DNA of 64,000 bases from an uncultured Pelagibacteraceae bacterium (GCA_902583455.1 CACHVY010000002.1:62001-126000), one strand, 5' to 3'. Shown: positions 1-11,768, numbered from the stretch's first letter. The notes: a model not told the origin generated them from the letters alone. Made by a program: numbers and translations.

Positions 1-833
1 GACAAAAATGTATTTATTAAAATTAATGGAATTTTTAAATCCATCGCCCCATTAGCTCCACCATTAAATCCAAACCAGCCAAACCACAAAATCAATGCTC
101 CAAGTGCTGCTATAGGTGTATTGCTTCCCTGAAATAATTTTTTATCTTGGTCTTTCCTAAATCTACCTGTTCTACTCCCAATAATTAATAGAATTGCAAG
201 AGCAACCCATCCTCCTACAGAGTGAACAACAGATGAGCCCGCAAAATCTAAGTAACCCATTTTTCCTAACCATCCAAATTTCTCGGAAGGTTCGTCAAAA
301 TTAAATGCCCAAGCCCAGTGGCCTACAATTGGATATAAAAATCCTGAAGTGACAAATGTAATAATTACGTAAGAAAAAAACCTAAGTCTCTCTGCAACAG
401 CTCCAGAAATAATTGTTGCTGCAGTTGCTACGAACATCGCTTGAAAGACAAAATATGTTTGATAACCAGCAACTTTTGTTGTGAAAAAATAAAATTTGTC
501 ACCAAACAACCCCATAACACTTGTTCCATACATAAGTGCAAATCCAAATGCCCAAAATGTAACAACAGCTATTCCAAAATCAGTGATATTTTTTAATGCA
601 ACGTTAATGCTATTTTTGTTTCTTGATAGACCAGACTCAAGGCACATAAAGCCGGCTTGCATTAAAAAAACTAAAATTGCGCAAATCAATAACCAAAATG
701 TATCTAAATTTGCTTGAAGAATTGCTTCAAGTCTAAATTCTGTAGCTTTAAGGGCACCTTTATTTGTGAGCTCTAATTGGCTTATTTTTGACTGCAGCTT
801 ATCTATTAAAATCTGAAGATCAGCTACAGTCAT
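1..833 (-). CDS. amt: Ammonium transporter (Amt family), C-terminus cut by the window edge
   Basis: The visible 277 codons encode the N-terminal part of an Amt/Mep/Rh channel that moves ammonium across the inner membrane. After a hydrophilic, helix-prone N-terminal stretch of about 45 residues, membrane segments begin with DTFWLLICAILVF and continue with GFMCLESGLSRNKN, the typical Amt TM1 to TM2 region. Further family blocks are DFAGSSVVHSVGG, where the histidine corresponds to the first of the twin pore histidines, and LILWFGWFGFNGGA. The gene starts 6 bases after the stop of the upstream HMA-like gene, so the two are probably co-transcribed. The second pore histidine and the C-terminal tail lie outside the window. 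The family call is secure; substrate preference is inferred from the family. Confidence 0.93.
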   Translation of the reverse strand, partial: MTVADLQILIDKLQSKISQLELTNKGALKATEFRLEAILQANLDTFWLLICAILVFLMQAGFMCLESGLSRNKNSINVALKNITDFGIAVVTFWAFGFALMYGTSVMGLFGDKFYFFTTKVAGYQTYFVFQAMFVATAATIISGAVAERLRFFSYVIITFVTSGFLYPIVGHWAWAFNFDEPSEKFGWLGKMGYLDFAGSSVVHSVGGWVALAILLIIGSRTGRFRKDQDKKLFQGSNTPIAALGALILWFGWFGFNGGANGAMDLKIPLILINTFL

Positions 834-839
834 AAAATT

Positions 840-1172
840 TTATTGATCTATTAATTTTCTTGCTTTTTCTGCATCTGTTACAATTTCATCGACTGTCATT
901 ACTTTAACAACTTCAAATCCAGTTCCAAGAATTGTATTTTTGTATTCTTCTTCTGATATAGGTGATTTGTCATCAAAGTTAGAAACAGCAACCCCCTCCG
1001 GCCAAGACACTTTTACTTTTGCATTAGGCATTGCTTCTTGGAGAGCCTCGGTAACCATTTTTTGACATTTAAGGCACATCATTCCGTTTACTTGAGCAAT
1101 TTGAGTTTGCGCAGCAAATAAGTTTGTGCTCATGAAAAAAATTATAACTACTAATATTGTTTTTTTAATCAT
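840..1172 (-). CDS. Secreted heavy-metal-associated (HMA) domain-like protein
   Basis: A 110-residue protein with an N-terminal signal peptide (MIKKTILVVIIFFMSTNLFA, likely cut after Ala-Ala near residue 21), so it should act in the periplasm. The mature part begins with QIAQVNGMMCLKCQKMV, which matches the GMxCxxC metal-binding loop of HMA domains (Cys33 and Cys36). The rest fits the beta-alpha-beta pattern of that fold with an inserted loop. A strong ribosome binding site, AAGGAG, precedes the ATG and supports this start. It is followed directly by the ammonium transporter. The bound metal cannot be told from sequence; copper is the commonest ligand in this family. A redox or folding role of the CxxC pair is the alternative. 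Confidence 0.75.
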   Translation of the reverse strand: MIKKTILVVIIFFMSTNLFAAQTQIAQVNGMMCLKCQKMVTEALQEAMPNAKVKVSWPEGVAVSNFDDKSPISEEEYKNTILGTGFEVVKVMTVDEIVTDAEKARKLIDQ

Positions 1173-1220
1173 AAAACTCCTTCATAAAATAGTGTAATTT
1201 ATTTATTATCAATTTACTAA

Positions 1221-1589
1221 TTAAATTTTTGGTTTAAATACCAAACAGAGTCCATTATTACAGTATCTTTTACCAGTAGGTTTTGGTCCATCCTCAAATA
1301 TGTGACCATGATGACCGCCACAACTTTTACAATGATATTCAGTTCTTGCATAACCAACATGATGATCCATTTTTGTTTCAAAAACATTTGGCAAAGACTC
1401 AAAAAATGATGGCCAACCAGAACCACTCTCGTATTTTTTTTTTGAGTCAAAAAGTTTTACATCACAATTTGCACAGTGATAACTTCCTTCTCTTTTTTCA
1501 AAATTTAATTCACTAGATCCAGGTCTTTCTGTTCCCTCTTCAAATAAAATTAATTTTTGCTCAGATGTTAAATTAGGATTTTTTTTCAT
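1221..1589 (-). CDS. msrB: Peptide-methionine (R)-S-oxide reductase MsrB
   Basis: A 122-residue MsrB that reduces the R-epimer of methionine sulfoxide in proteins. Counting from the chosen start, zinc ligands are Cys39/Cys42 (HCANC) and Cys87/Cys90 (HCKSC), and the catalytic cysteine is Cys110 in GKRYC. The blocks SGSGWPSF and GHIFEDGPKPTG are typical. The following residues are NNGLCLVF instead of the common INSASL, with an additional Cys115 that could serve as a resolving cysteine. I chose the ATG at 1589 because it overlaps the stop of the upstream gene as ATGA, the usual coupling in this operon. An in-frame start 15 bases upstream at 1604 is possible. Probably cytoplasmic; no signal peptide is seen. 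Confidence 0.92.
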   Translation of the reverse strand: MKKNPNLTSEQKLILFEEGTERPGSSELNFEKREGSYHCANCDVKLFDSKKKYESGSGWPSFFESLPNVFETKMDHHVGYARTEYHCKSCGGHHGHIFEDGPKPTGKRYCNNGLCLVFKPKI

Positions 1590-2479
1590 ATTACTGATGC
1601 ACAAGTTTTGTGTAATATAGCATGGAGTCTTATCAATGTTTCAAAATCTTTATTGTAACCACCACCCAAAACTCCACAAATAGGAATATTTTTTTCAAAA
1701 AAATTGTTTATTATCATTTCATCTCTTTTTTTAATTCCTTTTTCAGAAACTTTTAATTTACCTAACCTATCATTTAAATGTATATCAACTCCTGCTACAT
1801 AAAATACAAAATCATACTTATCTTTGTTTAATAGTAAAATATTTTCCTTAAGTTTATTAAGATATTCTTCATCCTCAGCGTTATCATCTAAGCCCACATC
1901 TAAATCACCATTTATTTTTTTTGCAGGATAATTAGACTTGCAATGCATACTAAATGTAAAAACAGATCTATCTTTTTTGAAAATATCAGAAGTTCCATTT
2001 CCTTGATGAACATCAAGATCAACTATTAAAACTTTTTTTGCATAGCCTTTTGATTGTAAGTATCTAGTTGCGACTGCCACATCATTGAAAACACAATAAC
2101 CAGCACCTTCATTATAACTTGCATGGTGACTACCCCCAGCTGTATTACATGCAATGCGATAATCAATAGCAAGTTTGCTTGCTAAGACAGTTCCACCGGT
2201 TGCTCTAAAAGATCTATTCACAACGCTATCATTGATTGGGAAACCAATTTTTTTTTGAGATTTAGTATCTAAAGTTTTTTTTTTGACACTATTTATATAA
2301 TCTAAAGAATGTACTTTGCTTAAAGTGTTCTCTGAACAAAACTCGGGTTTGTAAAATTTATCTACTACCTTTTGGTTTATTAAATAGTTTGCAAGCTCCC
2401 CAAACTTTCTTATTGGGAACTTATTATCATCATTTATTTTTGCAACGTAATCCTGGTGGTTGACTACTGGTAGTTTCAT
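1586..2479 (-). CDS. Histone-deacetylase-family (HDAC/AcuC/acetylpolyamine amidohydrolase-type) deacetylase
   Basis: A 297-residue zinc hydrolase of the HDAC superfamily. Visible signatures are GGSHHASYNEGAGYCVFND with the tandem histidines 118-119, DLDVHQGNGT with probable zinc ligands Asp156 and His158, VAGVDIHLNDRLG with the third ligand Asp232, and the late LGGGY tyrosine motif. Bacterial members remove acetyl groups from small molecules such as polyamines, or from proteins such as acetyl-CoA synthetase (AcuC). The substrate here cannot be decided. The gene overlaps its neighbours on both sides by 4 bases (ATGA), between an EamA exporter and msrB, suggesting one transcript with the DadA-like oxidoreductase upstream. 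Confidence 0.88.
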   Translation of the reverse strand: MKLPVVNHQDYVAKINDDNKFPIRKFGELANYLINQKVVDKFYKPEFCSENTLSKVHSLDYINSVKKKTLDTKSQKKIGFPINDSVVNRSFRATGGTVLASKLAIDYRIACNTAGGSHHASYNEGAGYCVFNDVAVATRYLQSKGYAKKVLIVDLDVHQGNGTSDIFKKDRSVFTFSMHCKSNYPAKKINGDLDVGLDDNAEDEEYLNKLKENILLLNKDKYDFVFYVAGVDIHLNDRLGKLKVSEKGIKKRDEMIINNFFEKNIPICGVLGGGYNKDFETLIRLHAILHKTCASVI

Positions 2480-3369
2480 TTGACAGTTTTTTTATTAGAC
2501 AAATAAATTCCTGAAAGAATAAATGAAGCTCCTATAAAATGGTATAGTTCAAATGTCTCTCGAAATATCAGAATTGCTAGTGCTGCACTTAGTAGCGGCA
2601 TTAATTGGATAAACATTGTGGCACGATTTGGCCCTACTATCTCTACTCCTTTCTGCCAACAGTAATAAGCAGCTAGAGCGGGGAACATTACAACATAAAA
2701 AAGAATTATAAAAAATGGTGTATTATAATTTGTTTCTAGACCAATTGACTTTTCGTAAAAAAATTGTGGTATTAAGAATAAAATTCCAACCGAAACCATC
2801 AATTGAATTAACGTAAATTGCGAAAACTTAAAACTATGCTTTTTAAGCAATGTTGAATAAAGAGACCAACAAATAACACAAACTAACATCCAAAGATCAC
2901 CTTTATTAAAATTTAAAGCTAAAATTTTATTTATATTTGCGTTAGAAATAATTGAACTAATCCCTATCACAGACAATAATAATCCAATCAATTGAAAAAC
3001 ATTTGTTTTATCTACTTTCATAAACGATGAGATAATTATTGTTACTGCTGGAATAGCTGCTAAAACCAAAGCGACATTTATTACCTGCGTGTAGTTCAAT
3101 GCAAAATACACAACTGAGTTAAATGTGCTTATTGTCATTAATCCCATAAAACTTATCACAATCAAATTTTTTTTAATATAATTCCAATTGTTGAAAATTT
3201 CTTTGTATGTAAATGGTATTAAAATCAACCAGACAGAAATCCATCTAAAAAAATTTAAAGTTAATGGAGGTACTTCGTGTAGATAGGCAAATTTTCCTAC
3301 AATAAAATTACCTGACCAGCAAAATGTGGCAAATACAAGCAACGCGTAAGCTAAATAATTTTTTGACAA
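2476..3369 (-). CDS. EamA-family (DMT superfamily) permease
   Basis: A 297-residue integral membrane protein with about ten hydrophobic segments arranged as two EamA repeats (roughly residues 6-140 and 155-290), typical of drug/metabolite exporters. The first repeat starts with the family-like ALLVFATFCWSGNFIVGK; the second includes LWMLVCVICWSLYSTLLKK. The start codon is TTG, preceded at proper distance by an AAGGA ribosome binding site; no later methionine gives a full first repeat. It overlaps the downstream deacetylase gene by 4 bases. Members export amino acids or other metabolites; the substrate is unknown, though the adjoining amino-acid oxidoreductase hints at an amino-acid-related compound. 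Confidence 0.88.
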   Translation of the reverse strand: MSKNYLAYALLVFATFCWSGNFIVGKFAYLHEVPPLTLNFFRWISVWLILIPFTYKEIFNNWNYIKKNLIVISFMGLMTISTFNSVVYFALNYTQVINVALVLAAIPAVTIIISSFMKVDKTNVFQLIGLLLSVIGISSIISNANINKILALNFNKGDLWMLVCVICWSLYSTLLKKHSFKFSQFTLIQLMVSVGILFLIPQFFYEKSIGLETNYNTPFFIILFYVVMFPALAAYYCWQKGVEIVGPNRATMFIQLMPLLSAALAILIFRETFELYHFIGASFILSGIYLSNKKTVK

Positions 3370-3377
3370 ATTAATCC

Positions 3378-4622
3378 TTAATTAAATCTTGATGAACTAT
3401 ATGGAGATAAATCTAAATTAGTTTTTTCACCGAGAATCATTTTAGAAACTATTTTCCCTGAAATTGCTCCCAATGTCCATCCCAAATGATGATGACCAAA
3501 AGAATAATAAACATTATTATAATTTTTTGATTTACCTATCACTGGAAGAAAGTCAGGTAATGTTGGTCTAAACCCTAACCATTCATCTTCATGATCCTCA
3601 TTTTCTGGTAAACCATTTAACATATCTTTTGCGTTAAATATTAAATTTTTGATCCTTGATTTGGAAAGAGGGTTATCTAGTCCGCCAAACTCGACTGTTC
3701 CAACAACTCTTAAACCTTGTTCCATAGGTGTAATGCCAAATCCTCTATCAGCCCATACAACTGGTCTAGATAGTAATTTCGAGTAATTTTTAAAATGAAC
3801 ATGATAACCTCTCTCTGTATCTAATGGAATTTTTTCATCTAATTTATCTGTAAATTTTTTTGAGAATGCTCCACATGCTATAACAACTTTATCAAATAGT
3901 AGTTTATCATTTTCTGTAATTAAAACAGGTTTTTGATCTTTAAAATTGATATTATTAATATTTGTTTTGTTAAATTTTCCTCCTTTTTTTAAAAAATCTG
4001 CAAATAATTTTTCAATTATTCTTTTTGGATTTCTAGCATGTCTGGCATACTCATAAAATACACCCCCATCATAAAATTGTTTTAAATTTGGTTCTAAATC
4101 ATGAACTTCTTTAGGGTTTAAAATTTTTTGTTTTACACCTAATTTTTTACGAATATTAATTTCGATCTTTCTACTCTTAATCCCTTTTTTTTCCCATACA
4201 TACATAATTCCTTTTTTTTCAACAAGACCATCTAAATTAATGTCCGCAAATAATTCATCATATGCATTTAATGATATGTCTAGAATCTGATGCATATATT
4301 TTGCCGTATGCATCATTTTTTTTTGAGAACAATTCATTATGTATTTTGAAAACCACGGAATCATTTTAATAAAATAATTCCATTTCAGTGCTAATGGACC
4401 TCTGCTACCTAACAGCATTGCGGGCACATCTGATAACACATCAGGCCTATTTAATTGTAATGAAGCATAAGGTGAGAAGTGACCTGCGTTACCATAAGAT
4501 GCTGAGCATCCTGGTTCATCCTTATCAAATAAAGTTACGTTAATTCCTTTTTTTTGTAAAAATAAAGCGTTACAAACACCCTGAATTCCAGCACCAATTA
4601 TCGCAACTTCATTTTTTATCAT
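3378..4622 (-). CDS. FAD-dependent amino-acid oxidoreductase, DadA-like
   Basis: A 414-residue DAO-fold flavoprotein. The N-terminus carries the Rossmann motif VAIIGAGIQGVCNALFLQKK followed by the beta-strand ending TLFDKDEPGCSASYGNAG, a pattern typical of the D-amino acid dehydrogenase (DadA) small-subunit family. Conserved C-terminal pieces include LGFRPTLPDFLPVIGKS and YYSFGHHHLGWTLG, which close the FAD site. The reaction would be oxidative deamination of a D-amino acid, or a related imino acid such as proline or sarcosine analogues, at the inner face of the membrane. It heads the block of minus-strand genes leading to the EamA permease and deacetylase, 8 bases from the former. The exact substrate is not determinable. 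Confidence 0.87.
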   Translation of the reverse strand: MIKNEVAIIGAGIQGVCNALFLQKKGINVTLFDKDEPGCSASYGNAGHFSPYASLQLNRPDVLSDVPAMLLGSRGPLALKWNYFIKMIPWFSKYIMNCSQKKMMHTAKYMHQILDISLNAYDELFADINLDGLVEKKGIMYVWEKKGIKSRKIEINIRKKLGVKQKILNPKEVHDLEPNLKQFYDGGVFYEYARHARNPKRIIEKLFADFLKKGGKFNKTNINNINFKDQKPVLITENDKLLFDKVVIACGAFSKKFTDKLDEKIPLDTERGYHVHFKNYSKLLSRPVVWADRGFGITPMEQGLRVVGTVEFGGLDNPLSKSRIKNLIFNAKDMLNGLPENEDHEDEWLGFRPTLPDFLPVIGKSKNYNNVYYSFGHHHLGWTLGAISGKIVSKMILGEKTNLDLSPYSSSRFN

Positions 4623-4665
4623 CTAAATAACCTATATTATGAGAAAAAAAAATTATCGCGACAAA

Positions 4666-5790
4666 TTATGCAATAATTTGTTTTTGGTAAATTTTTGTAC
4701 TCATTACTACACTAAAACCAATCATAGTAGCTAGCATTGATGACCCACCATAAGACATAATAGGTAATGGGGATCCTACAATCGGAAGTAGTCCTAATAC
4801 CATGCTCATATTAACAGTAACAAAAATAAATAAAGATGATGCAAATCCGTAGCAAAACAATTTTCCAAAAAAACTTCTAGCTGATGCACCAATCTTCGCT
4901 GTTCTGTAAATTATGATTGCATATAATAAAAGTAAAAGAACTGAGCCTATAAATCCATGTTCCTCAGAAAATAAAGTGAATATAAAATCAGTATGTTTTT
5001 CCGGTAAAAAGTCTAAGTAACTCTGTGTGCCTTTTAAAAAACCTTTTCCTGATAAACCTCCTGAACCCACAGCAATTTTTGATTGAATTATTTGATAACC
5101 TGCCCCAAGAGGATCTCTGTCAGGATTAAAAAAGGTTAATATTCTTGATTTTTGATACGGTTTTAAAAATGATATTATAAAAGGTAGAGATATAAATAAA
5201 ATAAGTGAGGAATATATAAAATATTTAGCATTAACACCAGATAACCACAAAACAACTAAACCACTAAGACCAATTAAAATTGAGGTACCTAGATCAGGTT
5301 GACTAACAACTAATAAAATTGGTAAAATTAAAATTACTATAGGAACTATTAAATTTTTAAAGCTATTAACTGTATGTATTTGTGTTCGATGATAAAATTT
5401 TGCAAAACATATTATTATTGCAACCTTCATTAATTCTGATGGTTGTAAATTTATAAAGTATAGATCTACCCATCTTTGAGAGCCAGAAGCTTTTACTCCA
5501 TATAGAGAGGCCCAAATTAATAAACACAAAACTACAAAATAAAACAAATAACCAGTAGAATGCCAAAATTTTAAATTTACAAAAGAAAGTATTAACATCA
5601 TTGAAAAGAAAACTAGAAATCTTAATATATGGCTTTTTGTATGATATAAAATCTCTCCACCTTCTGTTGAATACATAGATAGAGAACTTACTAGACCAAG
5701 AATTAATATGCATAACAATAGGATATAATCCAATGATCTTAATTTTTGAAAAAAGGTGATTTGCCCACTAAGTGCTGTCTCTTGAAACAT
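4666..5790 (-). CDS. rodA: Rod-shape SEDS peptidoglycan polymerase RodA
   Basis: A 374-residue polytopic SEDS-family protein, the lipid II glycosyltransferase of the elongasome that pairs with PBP2. Around ten membrane segments are visible. Family blocks include SGSQRWVDL, LQPSELMKVAII and the region with GAGYQIIQSKIAVGSGGLSGKGFLKGTQ, followed by FLPEKHTDFIFTLFSEE, all typical of RodA. The C-terminal block LGLLPIVGSPLPIMSYGGSS is also conserved. The start overlaps the stop of mrdA by one base (TAATG), consistent with translational coupling. It is distinguished from the second SEDS gene in this window (ftsW, in the dcw cluster) by its mreBCD-mrdA neighbours. Confidence 0.96.
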   Translation of the reverse strand: MFQETALSGQITFFQKLRSLDYILLLCILILGLVSSLSMYSTEGGEILYHTKSHILRFLVFFSMMLILSFVNLKFWHSTGYLFYFVVLCLLIWASLYGVKASGSQRWVDLYFINLQPSELMKVAIIICFAKFYHRTQIHTVNSFKNLIVPIVILILPILLVVSQPDLGTSILIGLSGLVVLWLSGVNAKYFIYSSLILFISLPFIISFLKPYQKSRILTFFNPDRDPLGAGYQIIQSKIAVGSGGLSGKGFLKGTQSYLDFLPEKHTDFIFTLFSEEHGFIGSVLLLLLYAIIIYRTAKIGASARSFFGKLFCYGFASSLFIFVTVNMSMVLGLLPIVGSPLPIMSYGGSSMLATMIGFSVVMSTKIYQKQIIA

Positions 5791-7769
5791 TATGTTTGTA
5801 AATTATTATAGTTTATATTAATTTTTTCTCTTTCTTCATGTCTATCTATTATTAATTTGAATAATTTCTTAGCAATTGGTGCCGCAGCTGATCCTCCTGA
5901 TCCACCATGTTCAATTACAATGCTCAATGCATATCTCGGATTTTTGTAAGGACCAAAAGCAACATAAAGAGCATGATCTCTGTCTTCGTATGGAATTTGA
6001 GAAATATCTAAATCTAGCTCTCTTTGGGCCTCTGTTATTCTTTTTACTTGTGATGTTCCTGTTTTTCCTGCAAATTGATATTTTTTATCTTTAATTCTTG
6101 ATGAATACGATGTTCCTCTAACTTCATTTGTAGATGCATACATAGCATCTAAAACAAATTTCACATTCTCTTGATTTCTAAAAAGAGGTTTAAACAAACC
6201 ATTATTTTTGTTGGGTGTAATTTTAAAATCTAATAGTGCGTCATCAAAATCAGGGCCTTTTATTATTTTTTCTAAGTTTTCACTCATTTTTGATTTTATC
6301 TCCTCAAAAGTTGGGTCATTTTTATTGACAATTATCTTTGGATTTATTTTAAAACCACCGTTAGCTAATTGGGCAGTCATTAAACATAATTGCAAAGGAG
6401 TAGTTTGAATGTAACCTTGGCCTATTCCTGTTATCAGTGTTTCACCTAAAACCCATCCTCTTCCTAATACATTTTTTTTCCATTCTGTAGATGGGATCAA
6501 TCCTATTTTTTCTTCATTAAACAAATTTTTAAAAACCTTTTCACCTAATCCAAACTTTTTTGCAGTCTCATTCAAACGATCTACACCAAGTCGTCTGGAC
6601 ATTTCATAAAAAAAAGTATCACATGAAACTTTTAAAGCATCCCTTAAATTGACAACACCATGACCTTTTTTTTTCCAACAATTATATGTTTGTCCATACA
6701 TTTCTATTTTTCCGCTACAATTAACTTTAAATTTTGTTGATATTATATTGTTTTCAAGTGCAGAAAGTGCAACAATCGGTTTTATTGTCGAACCAGGAGG
6801 GTACAATCCTGTAATTGATCTATTTATAAGTGGTTTTTTTGGATTGTTTCTAATATTCTCCCAATTTTTATAACTTATTCCGTATAAGAATAAATTTGGA
6901 TCGAAAGATGGAGATGAGTGCATTGCAATAATGTCACCTGTGTATACATCCATAACGCTTATGGAGCCTGCTTTATCTTTTAAAAGCTCGTTACACTTTT
7001 GTTGTATTTTTGTATCGACCGTTAATTTAATTGATTTGCCTTTTTGACCTTCAATATGATCAATTTGATTTATTCTTTTTCCAAATGCATTTACCTCGTA
7101 TCTTTGAACTCCATTCATGCCTATCAATTCATTTTCTAAAGATTTCTCTAAACCAATTTTTCCAACTCTTAAACCAGGTACATGTTTTTTTTTAATTTCT
7201 TCATTATTAACAAGATCATTTTGACTTGCCTGAGAAACATAGCCTAAAAGATGTGTATAATTTTCATTATATGGATAACTTCTAGCCACAGATAGAACTG
7301 GTTTTACACCTGACAATTCATGTAAATAGAAATTTATTTTAACAAATTGATCCCAAGACAAATTCTCTGATACAATTAAAGTTTCCCATGGTTTTTGAGA
7401 ATTTTTTTTTTTGATTATCTTGTTTAAAGTTTTTTGGTCTAAATCTAAAATATCTTTTACTCTAACAATTAAATTGTTAAAATTTTCAACTTGTTCTGGA
7501 ATTACATGAAGTTGGTAAACTTTCAAATTTCCCGCTATAATATTCCCAAAAAAATCCTGAAAATCTCCCCTTATAGGCGGAAGTTTCCATTCTCTTAATC
7601 TATTTTTATCTGAAAGTGTAAGATATTTTTTATTTTGATTTATCTGAAGCGAGAACAATTTGGCAACTATACCTCCAAATACTAGTAATTTAGCAGCAGA
7701 AAGAATAAACATTCTTCTGCTGACTACACTTTGTTTTCGATAGCTAGTATCTGAACTAAAATTAATCAT
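5790..7769 (-). CDS. mrdA: Penicillin-binding protein 2, elongasome transpeptidase
   Basis: A 659-residue class B PBP that crosslinks peptidoglycan during side-wall growth, partner of RodA. A basic N-terminus and one membrane anchor (about residues 22-42) are followed by the pedestal domain and the transpeptidase domain. Active-site motifs are S327-TI-K330 in PPGSTIKP, the SCD triad motif in KVSCDTFFYEM, and KTG in AGKTGTSQV. The block PPIRGDFQDFFGN near residue 64 is the standard N-terminal signature of PBP2. The gene overlaps mreD by 8 bases at its start. It belongs to mreBCD-mrdA-rodA, all on the minus strand with almost no spacing. Confidence 0.96.
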   Translation of the reverse strand: MINFSSDTSYRKQSVVSRRMFILSAAKLLVFGGIVAKLFSLQINQNKKYLTLSDKNRLREWKLPPIRGDFQDFFGNIIAGNLKVYQLHVIPEQVENFNNLIVRVKDILDLDQKTLNKIIKKKNSQKPWETLIVSENLSWDQFVKINFYLHELSGVKPVLSVARSYPYNENYTHLLGYVSQASQNDLVNNEEIKKKHVPGLRVGKIGLEKSLENELIGMNGVQRYEVNAFGKRINQIDHIEGQKGKSIKLTVDTKIQQKCNELLKDKAGSISVMDVYTGDIIAMHSSPSFDPNLFLYGISYKNWENIRNNPKKPLINRSITGLYPPGSTIKPIVALSALENNIISTKFKVNCSGKIEMYGQTYNCWKKKGHGVVNLRDALKVSCDTFFYEMSRRLGVDRLNETAKKFGLGEKVFKNLFNEEKIGLIPSTEWKKNVLGRGWVLGETLITGIGQGYIQTTPLQLCLMTAQLANGGFKINPKIIVNKNDPTFEEIKSKMSENLEKIIKGPDFDDALLDFKITPNKNNGLFKPLFRNQENVKFVLDAMYASTNEVRGTSYSSRIKDKKYQFAGKTGTSQVKRITEAQRELDLDISQIPYEDRDHALYVAFGPYKNPRYALSIVIEHGGSGGSAAAPIAKKLFKLIIDRHEEREKININYNNLQT

Positions 7770-8274
7770 TTGTCCTTCTAAGAAGATTTAAATAATAGCC
7801 AAAAATATATGAAAAAAAATAATATAACAAGAATGTATATAGAACATTAAATAGTAGTTCGTAATAATTAACTTTAATATTAAAAAAAATTATTACAATT
7901 GAGTAAAAAAATGAGCTCGTGACCAAAATAGTAAAAAGAAAAAAGAACCAATCTTTAATTAGGCTAGGTCTTAATGTAATATTTCTTAAATAAACCGCAA
8001 ATACACAAATTAATAAATATGTCAAACTACTTATACCAATAGGCAATCCAATAACTACATCGTTAATGAGTCCAGCAATAAATACAAACACATAACTTAG
8101 TCTCCCCTCTCCCTTTAAACTCCAATAAAAAATCAATATGTAAGGAAAATTAAAAGAAAAATATTTAAATTCTAAGTAATTAAAATCAAATTCATTTAAG
8201 ACTGAAACATAAAGTAATATTATCGGACCTAATGATAAAATTTTTCTTGAGATTGGTATCTTTGAAAAAGCCAT
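7762..8274 (-). CDS. mreD: Rod-shape determining membrane protein MreD
   Basis: A 170-residue hydrophobic protein with five to six predicted membrane segments, located between mreC and mrdA. Sequence conservation in MreD is low, so the assignment rests on size, hydrophobicity and position. Recognisable pieces are GEGRLSYVFVFIAGLINDVVIGLPIGISSL, which fits the conserved MreD core around the small-residue helix pair, of which the central segment DVVIGLPIG is the most typical. It would act as a scaffold in the elongasome with MreC and RodA/PBP2. It starts 4 bases after mreC ends and overlaps mrdA by 8 bases. Confidence 0.87.
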   Translation of the reverse strand: MAFSKIPISRKILSLGPIILLYVSVLNEFDFNYLEFKYFSFNFPYILIFYWSLKGEGRLSYVFVFIAGLINDVVIGLPIGISSLTYLLICVFAVYLRNITLRPSLIKDWFFFLFTILVTSSFFYSIVIIFFNIKVNYYELLFNVLYTFLLYYFFSYIFGYYLNLLRRTND

Positions 8275-8278
8275 AAAA

Positions 8279-9127
8279 TTAATTTAAATTTTCGTATAAA
8301 ATTACTTTTACTAATCTTAATTGAGTAAAGTCAGAATGAAATATTACGTAAGCTTCATTACTATCATCTATAAAATTTACTTTACCAATTGGTATTCCTG
8401 ATTTAAATATACCACCAGAACCTGACGTGTAAATTTGATCACCAGTTTTCAAATTAAACTTCTCTATTTGTGTATAAAGTAGCTTTCCATATTTTTCACC
8501 GGTACCTGTTAAAATAGATTGTACACTATTAGGCTCGACTGAGATTGGTATTTTGCTATTTAAATCAGATAACAGCAATACTCTTGAAGTTCTAAAGTTT
8601 ACTTCTACAACTTTACCAATTAAAAACTCTTCATCTAATACAGCCATTCCTAATTTAATTCCATCTTTGCTGCCTCTATTAACAATAATTGATTTAAGGA
8701 AAGGACTTTGTTTATCCACTAATACTTTAGCTAAAATTTCTGAAGATGAGTCTACAATATCATCAATTTTTGCTTTTAACATTTCATTTTCAGAGATAAT
8801 AAAACTATTATTAAAATTTTCAGCCTGCAAAGCTTTAAAATCTTTTTTTAGTTTTTTGTGATCATTGTATAAATTAATATGTGATAAAGTTAGATTATAT
8901 GTATTTTTAATAAAATTTTCTGGCGCGGAAACAATAAATGTAACACGATAAATAAGTTCATTTAACCCTGATTTTAAATAATTGATACCTTTAAAATTAT
9001 ATTTACCTAAAACTAAAATTGTTATTGAAAAAAAAAGTAATACAATTAATGAGAATCTTTGTTTTGTCCCTTTTTTTAAAAAGGCAGATCTGATTGCAAT
9101 AATGAAATCATCCCTGTTTGTTTCCAT
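8279..9127 (-). CDS. mreC: Rod-shape determining protein MreC
   Basis: A 282-residue bitopic protein: a short basic cytoplasmic N-terminus, one membrane segment (about residues 26-41), a coiled-coil region (about 90-125) and a periplasmic double beta-barrel. The block VNRGSKDGIKLGMAVLDEEFLIGKV is the family signature at the start of the first barrel, followed by LSDLNSKIPISV and TGTGEKYGKL. MreC links MreB inside the cell with PBP2 outside. It is placed between mreB (6 bases away) and mreD, as in most rod-shaped bacteria. Confidence 0.94.
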   Translation of the reverse strand: METNRDDFIIAIRSAFLKKGTKQRFSLIVLLFFSITILVLGKYNFKGINYLKSGLNELIYRVTFIVSAPENFIKNTYNLTLSHINLYNDHKKLKKDFKALQAENFNNSFIISENEMLKAKIDDIVDSSSEILAKVLVDKQSPFLKSIIVNRGSKDGIKLGMAVLDEEFLIGKVVEVNFRTSRVLLLSDLNSKIPISVEPNSVQSILTGTGEKYGKLLYTQIEKFNLKTGDQIYTSGSGGIFKSGIPIGKVNFIDDSNEAYVIFHSDFTQLRLVKVILYENLN

Positions 9128-9133
9128 TTTATC

Positions 9134-11744
<2,611 letters not shown>

Positions 11745-11768
11745 TAATTTGTAAATAATTTTTTTTGG

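Noticed and set aside
496-717. A 73-codon plus-strand frame
   Set aside because: It is antisense to the membrane part of the ammonium transporter, whose family motifs are clear.
1217-1516. Alternative frames on both strands over msrB
   Set aside because: MsrB shows all four zinc cysteines and the catalytic cysteine in its own frame.
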